This document shows positions 59,179-64,000 of a DNA stretch of 64,000 bases, one piece after another (within the stretch, counting starts at the first letter, position 1; every line of letters starts with the position of its first letter). The stretch spans positions 219,476 to 283,475 of the forward strand of contig NZ_PZJO01000005.1 in NCBI RefSeq assembly GCF_003206575.1. The letters are read 5' to 3'. Origin of the DNA: Salinicola endophyticus (GTDB taxonomy: Bacteria; Pseudomonadota; Gammaproteobacteria; Pseudomonadales; Halomonadaceae). The translations under genes and the position numbers were made by a program. The notes under the pieces were generated by a model. The model searched no databases. It was not told where the DNA came from and saw only the letters and a program-made list of their open reading frames with translations.

Positions 59179-59901
59179 ATGCAATTGACCGATTTCGATA
59201 CCCTGACCTTCGATGTCTACGGCACCCTGATCGACTGGGAGAGTGGCATGGTGGCGGGGCTGCAGCCGCTGCTCAAGCGCACTGAACTGAGCCTGAGCCG
59301 CGACCAGGTGCTCGAGGCGCATGCGCGTCACGAGTCGAGCCAGCAGCGCTATACCCCGCACCTGCAGTATCGCTGGCTGCTGGCGGTGGTCTACAAGCGG
59401 CTGGCCGAGGAGTGGGGAGTGACGGTGACCCACGACGAGTGCCTGGCCTACGGCGACTTCGTCAAGCAGTGGCCGGCGTTCGCCGATAGCGCGGCGGCAC
59501 TCGGCTATCTCAAGCAGCACTACAAGCTGGTGGTACTCTCCAACGTCGACAACGAGAGCTTCGCCTATAGCCAGCGCAAGCTGGAGGTCGAGTTCGATGC
59601 GGTCTATACCGCCGAGGACATCGGCTCCTACAAGCCCTCGCCGCGCAATTTCGACTATCTGCTGGAGAAGCTCGGCGAGCGCGGCATCGACAAGACACGC
59701 ATCCTGCATACCGCGGAGAGCCTGTTCCACGATCATCAGCCGGCCAACCAGCATGGGCTGGCCAACTGCTGGATCTATCGCCGCCACGATCAGCAGGGTT
59801 TCGGCGCGACCATGGACCCGGGCGGGATGCCGCGGATCGACTTCCGCTTCGACAGCATGGCGGCCCTGGCGGACGCGCACCGCAAACTAGTCACCGTCTG
59901 A
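59179..59901 (+). CDS. HAD-superfamily haloacid dehalogenase type II-like protein
   Basis: 240 residues. The catalytic nucleophile is in FDVYGTLIDWE (Asp11 region), as in (S)-2-haloacid dehalogenases; VVLSNVDNESF is motif II and YKPSPRNFDYLL motif III. Similar genes often accompany aldehyde dehydrogenase clusters but natural substrates are usually unknown. The last residues (VTV) and the TGA stop are encoded by the end of the intergenic element that follows; without the element the frame would read LVG then TGA. Confidence 0.88.
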   Translation: MQLTDFDTLTFDVYGTLIDWESGMVAGLQPLLKRTELSLSRDQVLEAHARHESSQQRYTPHLQYRWLLAVVYKRLAEEWGVTVTHDECLAYGDFVKQWPAFADSAAALGYLKQHYKLVVLSNVDNESFAYSQRKLEVEFDAVYTAEDIGSYKPSPRNFDYLLEKLGERGIDKTRILHTAESLFHDHQPANQHGLANCWIYRRHDQQGFGATMDPGGMPRIDFRFDSMAALADAHRKLVTV

Positions 59902-60115
59902 AAAGTACTGCGCTAGCCCACGCGGCGTTAAAAATCGACTCACTGAACAACGTTCAGAACGTCCGTAGGACGGCCCGAAGGGCGAGCGGAGCGAGTCACA
60001 TGCTCATTTACAACGCGTAAACTGGAGCGCCAGCCCGGTCCGTCTTCGTCGATTTTTGCCTTAGCTGCGCGCCCCGGCTTTGCCTTCGCTCGTCGACTTT
60101 TCAGACAGCGCCTAG
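59887..60115. repeat. Intergenic palindromic element A2 (MITE-like), CTAG-bounded
   Basis: A 221-bp element (59891-60111) between CTAG repeats (59887-59890, 60112-60115), in opposite orientation to A1 at 34191. Terminal arms are GTCTGAAAAGT and ACTTTTCAGAC. It carries the shared TCGACGAGCGA-type sub-end block, GTAAATGAGCAT (as complement) and the GACCGGGCTGGCGCTCCAG module (complement at 60022-60040). An extra 62-nt segment (59937-59998), absent from A1, folds into three back-to-back hairpins. The left end codes for the last residues of the HAD gene; the right CTAG gives the DinB gene its TAG stop. Confidence 0.78.
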
Positions 60116-60678
60116 TGGGCTGAGTCGTTCGAGCGCCACACCTGATCTTCGTCGATACCGAGGTCACTGAATTCGGCCTGGCGCAGCGGGGCTTCGTCGC
60201 GCAGGAAGAACTCGTCGAGCTGGGGCGGTGCGACCTTCGTGGACGAGAGCATGGCGTGGACCTGACCACGATGGTGGGTCTGGTGCACGAAAAGATGCGC
60301 CAGCACGCGATGGGTGGGCTCGTGCTGCTGGTGGGTGCCGCGTGGCAGGACGGTCTCGCGCGTCAGCCACGCGGGCGTGGCGCTCTCGCACAGGGCGACC
60401 AGATGCCGGTCGAGCCTCTCCTGGGCCGGTTGCAGGGTGTCGATCGCGGCGTGGGGTAGCTCGTCGTCGAAGGCGCCTAGCCCCAGCGTGCCGCCTTCCA
60501 GGGCATCGATGTAGTAGGCGTCGACGATCAGGATATGGTTGAGCGTGGCATGGATCGAGGGGAAGAAACCGCTGCGCTCGGCGTACAGCGCCTCCTGCGA
60601 CAGACCGGCACAGGCAGTGAGGAGGCGGTGATTGGACCAAAGGTTGCAGTAGGCTTGGTGACGAAAGTGTTCGATCAT
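60112..60678 (-). CDS. DinB-family protein
   Basis: 188 residues, four-helix bundle type putative metal-dependent thiol-binding or hydrolase fold. IEHFRHQAYCNLWSNHRLL at the start, HATLNHILIVDAYYIDAL (about 43-60) and LAHLFVHQTHHRGQVHAML (about 130-148) carry the histidines that bind metal in this family. Cytoplasmic; substrate unknown. Starts at ATG 60678, divergent from the LysE-type exporter gene. Its stop is formed by the CTAG boundary of element A2. Confidence 0.88.
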   Translation of the reverse strand: MIEHFRHQAYCNLWSNHRLLTACAGLSQEALYAERSGFFPSIHATLNHILIVDAYYIDALEGGTLGLGAFDDELPHAAIDTLQPAQERLDRHLVALCESATPAWLTRETVLPRGTHQQHEPTHRVLAHLFVHQTHHRGQVHAMLSSTKVAPPQLDEFFLRDEAPLRQAEFSDLGIDEDQVWRSNDSAH

Positions 60679-60724
60679 GGCGGAAAACCTTTACGCTTGT
60701 CGCTGCGGTAGCGCTGGAGTCGAT

Positions 60725-61366
60725 ATGGAAATGCTACACGGTCTGATCGTGATCACCTTCGTCCATCTGCTGGCGGCGGCTTCGCCGGGGCCGGATTTCG
60801 TGCTCGTCACCCAGCAGACGTTGAGCCATGGCAGGCGGGTAGGGCTGCTGTGCAGCCTGGGTATCGCGCTCGGCCTCTCCATTCATATCGTCTATTCCGC
60901 CTTCGGGCTGGCCGCGGTGATCGCCAATTCGGCCCAGACGCTGTGGGCGATCAAGCTCCTCGGCGGCGCCTATCTGCTCTATCTGGGCATCAAGGGGCTG
61001 CGCTCGCGCCCGGCGCTGAGCGAGGCCGGCGTGGCTGCCGGCTCGGTATCCGCCCTCCCACGTTCGGCCTGGCGCACCGTCGGTGCCGGTTTCCTGTGCA
61101 ATGCGCTCAATCCCAAGGCGCCGATCTACTTCGTCGCGCTGTTCACCATTGTGCTCTCGCCGGCGATGCCGCTGTACCAGATCGCCATCTACGGCGTCTG
61201 GATCATGCTGCTGCAGCTGGGCTGGTTCTCGGCAGTGGCGCTGCTGCTGTCGACCCCGCGCATCCAGCGCGCCTTCCAGCGGGGCAGCCACTGGATCGAC
61301 CGTGTGCTCGGCGCGGCGATGATCGCGCTGGGCATCAAGGTGCTGATGACGCGGGTATCGAGCTGA
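60725..61366 (+). CDS. LysE/RhtB-family amino-acid exporter
   Basis: 213 residues with five to six membrane helices. The family motif AAASPGPDFVLVTQQTLSHGRRVGL (about 14-38) and FLCNALNPKAPIYFVALFT (about 123-141) are clear. It exports amino acids or homoserine-lactone-like compounds across the inner membrane. GGAG stands 7 nt before ATG 60725; an upstream ATG at 60677 lacks such a site and would add a hydrophilic leader. Confidence 0.92.
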   Translation: MEMLHGLIVITFVHLLAAASPGPDFVLVTQQTLSHGRRVGLLCSLGIALGLSIHIVYSAFGLAAVIANSAQTLWAIKLLGGAYLLYLGIKGLRSRPALSEAGVAAGSVSALPRSAWRTVGAGFLCNALNPKAPIYFVALFTIVLSPAMPLYQIAIYGVWIMLLQLGWFSAVALLLSTPRIQRAFQRGSHWIDRVLGAAMIALGIKVLMTRVSS

Positions 61367-61512
61367 ACCTGACTGGGCTGGCGCCGGGCGCTGCCGTTCC
61401 CGCTTGATCCGTGTCTGAGGCTTTTCACCGAGCTCCGTGCGGCATGCGCTTCCCAGTGTCGGTGCTTTTCGGCATCCTGTGGGCACTCATTTCGAAACGG
61501 CGAGGAGCAAGC

Positions 61513-62505
61513 GTGAAAACCTGGCTACGTGATCTACCCAAGGTCGAGCTGCATCTACATATCGAGGGATCGCTGGAGCCGGAGTTGATGTTCTCGCTGG
61601 CGGCGCGCAACGGGGTGAGCCTGCCCTACGCCACGGTGGACGAAGTCCGCGAGGCGTACGACTTCAGCGATCTGCAGTCGTTTCTCGATCTCTATTATCA
61701 GGGCATGCGGGTTCTGTGCACCGAACAGGACTTCTATGACCTGGCGATGGCCTACCTCGAACAAGCCCACGCGGAAGGCGTAGTACACGTCGAGCTCTCC
61801 TTCGATCCACAGGCGCACCTGAACCGCGGCGTCGAGCTGGCGGTGCCGTTCGAGGGGCTCAATCGCGCCCGGCGTCAGGCGGAGCGCGAGTGGGGCATGA
61901 CCAGTGCGCTGATCATGAGCTTCCTGCGTGATCGCGATGCTGCCGAGGCGATGGCGGTACTGGAGAAGGCAGCTCCCTATTACGAGACGATCGATGCGGT
62001 GGGATTGGACAGCGCTGAGGTGGGCAATCCGCCGACCAAGTTCAGCGCGGTGTTCGAGCGCGCCAAGGCGCTGGGCATCCCGCGGGTGGCGCATGCCGGT
62101 GAAGAGGGGCCGGCGGCCTATATCAGCGAAGCGCTGGACGAACTCGATGTCTGCCGCATCGACCACGGCGTGGCCTGTCTGCAGGACGCGGCACTGGTCG
62201 AGCGTCTGCGCCAGATGCAGATGCCGTTGACCGTCTGCCCGCTCTCCAATGTGCGGCTCAAGGTAGTGGCGGAGATGACCGACCATCCGCTGCCGCAGAT
62301 GCTCGAACAGGGCCTGAAGGTGACGCTCAACTCCGACGACCCGGCCTATTTCGGTGGCGGCGTGCTGGAGAACTATCTCGCCTGCGCACAGGCTTTCGCC
62401 TGGGACCGCGAGACCTTCAAGCAACTGGCGGGCAACGCCATCGATGTCGCCTTCATGCCAGACGCACGGCGGGCGGCACTGCTGACTCGGCTCGACGCCT
62501 GCTGA
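61513..62505 (+). CDS. Adenine/adenosine deaminase
   Basis: 330 residues from a GTG start at 61513, which has GAGGAG 6 nt upstream; the ATG at 61411 would add a segment with no family match. The metal-binding HxH is in KVELHLHIEGSLEPEL, and VAHAGEEGP, RIDHGVACLQD and NSDDPAYFGGG complete the active site. The sequence strongly recalls the Pseudomonas aeruginosa PA0148 adenine deaminase group (LDSAEVGNPPTKFSAVF), so adenine to hypoxanthine is the likelier reaction. It works with DeoD in purine salvage. Confidence 0.9.
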   Translation: MKTWLRDLPKVELHLHIEGSLEPELMFSLAARNGVSLPYATVDEVREAYDFSDLQSFLDLYYQGMRVLCTEQDFYDLAMAYLEQAHAEGVVHVELSFDPQAHLNRGVELAVPFEGLNRARRQAEREWGMTSALIMSFLRDRDAAEAMAVLEKAAPYYETIDAVGLDSAEVGNPPTKFSAVFERAKALGIPRVAHAGEEGPAAYISEALDELDVCRIDHGVACLQDAALVERLRQMQMPLTVCPLSNVRLKVVAEMTDHPLPQMLEQGLKVTLNSDDPAYFGGGVLENYLACAQAFAWDRETFKQLAGNAIDVAFMPDARRAALLTRLDAC

Positions 62506-62540
62506 GGGCGTGATGGCCTTATAAGGCTGGCAAGGCTGAC

Positions 62541-62576
62541 AAGGGCGCGGCATCGAATCATCGATACCGCGCCCTT
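62541..62576. terminator. Bidirectional hairpin between convergent genes
   Basis: AAGGGCGCGG and CCGCGCCCTT form a 10-bp stem with an inner ATCGA/TCGAT extension around an ATCA loop. It lies between the deaminase stop and the stop of the convergent aminotransferase gene. Confidence 0.65.
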
Positions 62577-62608
62577 GGCGTTATGGCGCTGGACTCGATC
62601 CGGTAGAC

Positions 62609-63727
62609 TCAGAGCGCATCCAGCGCCTGCGCGAAGCGGGTCACCGCGCCCTCGATATCTTCCAGCTTGTCCAGCCCGAAAAGGCCGATACGGAAGGTCT
62701 GGAAGTCATCGCCCTCGTCGCACATCAGCGGCACGCCGGCGGCGATCTGCACGCCTTGGGCGGCGAAGCGCTGGACCAGATCGCGCTCCTGGGTATAGCT
62801 GACCACCACGCCTGGCGCTTCGAACCCCGCCGCGGCGACGCTGGGGTAGCCGCGTTCGGCCAGCAGCGAGCGAATACGCTGACCCAGCTCCCACTGCGCC
62901 TTCTCGAGCTTGTCGAAGCCGTCCTGCTCCATCTCCTGGATGGTGTGATAGAGCCGTGTCAGGCCGTCGGTCGGCAGCGTGGCGTGATAGGCGTGCCCGC
63001 CATTCTCGTAGGCTTCCATGATCCCTAGCCAGCGCTTGAGATCCGCTGCAAAGCTGCTGCTGCTGGTGTGCTCGATATGCGCCCGCGCGCGTTCGCTGAG
63101 CATCACCATGGCGCAGCAGGGCGAGGCGCTCCAGCCCTTCTGCGGGGCGCTGATCAGCACGTCCACGCCGGTCGCCTGCATGTCGACCCAAGCGGTGCCC
63201 GAGGCGATGCAGTCGAGCACCAGCAGGCCGTCGACGGCATGCACCGCTTCGGCCAGCTGGCGCAGATAGTCATCCGGCAGCAGCACCCCAGCGGAGGTCT
63301 CGACGTGCGGGGCGAAGACCACCGCCGGGCGTTCCGCCTGGATGGCGGCGACCACTTCGTCGATCGGTGCCGGGGCGAACGGCGAGTGGGCGTCGCTGCC
63401 CTGACGCCGGGCCTTGAGCGCCTGGGTGGCGGCGGCGATGCGGCCCTGGTCGAGAATCTGGGTCCAGCGGTAGCTGAACCAGCCGTTGCGCACGATCAAG
63501 CAGCGGGCATCGGTGGCGAACTGACGGGCCACGGCCTCCATGCCGAACGTCCCGCTGCCGGGCACGATGATGCTGCTATGGGCATGGTAGGTCCGCTTCA
63601 GCAGGCGCGAGAGTTCGCGCATGACCTGCTGAAAGTTCTGCGACATGTGGTTGAGCGAGCGATCGGTATAGACGACCGAGTATTCCAGCAGGCCGTCGGG
63701 GTCGACGTCTGGGCGAAGTGCCGGCAT
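62609..63727 (-). CDS. Class V aminotransferase (alanine-glyoxylate / serine-pyruvate type)
   Basis: 372 residues, PLP-dependent fold type I. PGSGTFGMEAVARQF (about 56-70) is the cofactor phosphate site, APHVETSAGVLLPDD and VLDCIASGTAW hold the Asp that contacts PLP, and the Schiff-base lysine is in ISAPQKGWSASP. Substrate not certain: serine, alanine or 2-aminoethylphosphonate are candidates in this class. It starts at ATG 63727, 32 nt downstream of another aminotransferase gene on the same strand. Confidence 0.9.
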   Translation of the reverse strand: MPALRPDVDPDGLLEYSVVYTDRSLNHMSQNFQQVMRELSRLLKRTYHAHSSIIVPGSGTFGMEAVARQFATDARCLIVRNGWFSYRWTQILDQGRIAAATQALKARRQGSDAHSPFAPAPIDEVVAAIQAERPAVVFAPHVETSAGVLLPDDYLRQLAEAVHAVDGLLVLDCIASGTAWVDMQATGVDVLISAPQKGWSASPCCAMVMLSERARAHIEHTSSSSFAADLKRWLGIMEAYENGGHAYHATLPTDGLTRLYHTIQEMEQDGFDKLEKAQWELGQRIRSLLAERGYPSVAAAGFEAPGVVVSYTQERDLVQRFAAQGVQIAAGVPLMCDEGDDFQTFRIGLFGLDKLEDIEGAVTRFAQALDAL

Positions 63728-63759
63728 GGGCGGGCTCCTTGAGGTGGAATGAAGGGAAA

Positions 63760-64000
63760 TCAGCGCGGGGCGGACGGCGCGACAGCGGACAGCGTGCGCA
63801 GATAAGGCACCAGACGCGCCAGCGCCTCCTCGGCCAGTGTGGGGGCGATGGCGAAGCAGATGCGCAGGTAATCCTCTCCTTCGGGGCCGAAGGCGCTGCC
63901 GGGGGCTACGCCGACCTTGGTCTCTCGCAGCAGCTGCACCGCGCGCTCGAGGCTGGTGCCTGGCAGCCCGTGCACCTTGAAGAAGAGATAGAAGGTGCCC
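63760..64000 (-). CDS. Class I/II aminotransferase, C-terminal fragment
   Basis: Only the last 80 codons are visible; the gene begins beyond the right edge. GTFYLFFKVHGLPG, LLRETKVGVAPGSAFGPEGEDYLRICFA is the standard C-terminal domain of aspartate-aminotransferase-like PLP enzymes, with the substrate-carboxylate arginine in YLRICFA. It is upstream of the class V aminotransferase gene with a 32-nt gap, probably in one operon. Substrate cannot be told from this part. Confidence 0.85.
   Translation of the reverse strand, partial: GTFYLFFKVHGLPGTSLERAVQLLRETKVGVAPGSAFGPEGEDYLRICFAIAPTLAEEALARLVPYLRTLSAVAPSAPR

Overview
The window is a dense, GC-rich (by eye about two-thirds G+C) gammaproteobacterial chromosome segment. 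The gene families (Edd/Glk glucose catabolism, a BCCT carrier, a Pseudomonas-like glycogen/trehalose cluster, a DUF2934 protein) suggest a halophilic or halotolerant Halomonadaceae bacterium (Halomonas, Salinicola or Kushneria type). That assignment is inference, since no rRNA or other marker gene is present. I saw no rRNA, tRNA, CRISPR array, prophage or transposase gene. The mobile DNA I can see consists of short non-autonomous repeats.

Layout. 1-4.9 kb: a hexose catabolic operon, edd-glk-yeaD (minus strand, start/stop overlaps), divergent from a gap gene. 5.1-7 kb: a likely sigma-28 (FliA) promoter, a small hypothetical gene and a PAS-PAS-GGDEF protein with a destroyed GGDEF motif. 7-13.7 kb: dienelactone-hydrolase-like protein, pncB, DUF4190 protein, a GNAT-like protein, a KefB/KefC-like antiporter overlapping a fructosamine kinase. 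13.8-19.2 kb: TetR repressor divergent from an AcrAB-type RND pump, with an AcrR-like operator between them. 19.2-36.7 kb: a large alpha-glucan/trehalose island. glgA, a GlgB-derived pseudoenzyme, treZ, malQ and treY overlap by 4 nt each. They are followed by a DUF2934 gene, glgX and glgB, with treF (trehalase) and a glucose-dehydrogenase-like SDR convergent to them. 36.9-41.5 kb: MscS/YbiO channel, small membrane protein, methyltransferase, LysR. 41.5-45.2 kb: divergent BCCT transporter coupled to a CocE-type hydrolase. 45.4-47.3 kb: DUF3820 protein and two J-domain proteins. 47.4-55.9 kb: a complete deoxynucleoside regulon (nupC-deoC-deoA-deoB-deoD-cdd; tsx and deoR on the other strand). 56-64 kb: aldehyde dehydrogenase plus PucR regulator, HAD dehalogenase, DinB protein, LysE exporter, adenine/adenosine deaminase and two aminotransferases, the last cut by the window edge.

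How the parts may work together (inference): GlgA and GlgB build a branched alpha-glucan. GlgX and MalQ trim it, TreY and TreZ turn it into trehalose, TreF splits trehalose to glucose, and Glk plus the Entner-Doudoroff enzyme Edd burn the glucose. Together with the MscS channel and the BCCT carrier this fits a bacterium that moves carbon between a storage polymer and compatible solutes.

Most unusual items: (1) a GlgB-like protein, co-translated with GlgA and TreZ, in which all three catalytic acid positions are lost; (2) palindromic intergenic elements, three of which are bounded by a duplicated YTAR tetranucleotide (CTAG or TTAG) that supplies stop codons to flanking convergent genes, with terminal repeats that change in a paired way between copies; (3) a sigma-28 promoter ahead of a degenerate GGDEF protein; (4) three 17-bp tandem repeats just upstream of deoR.
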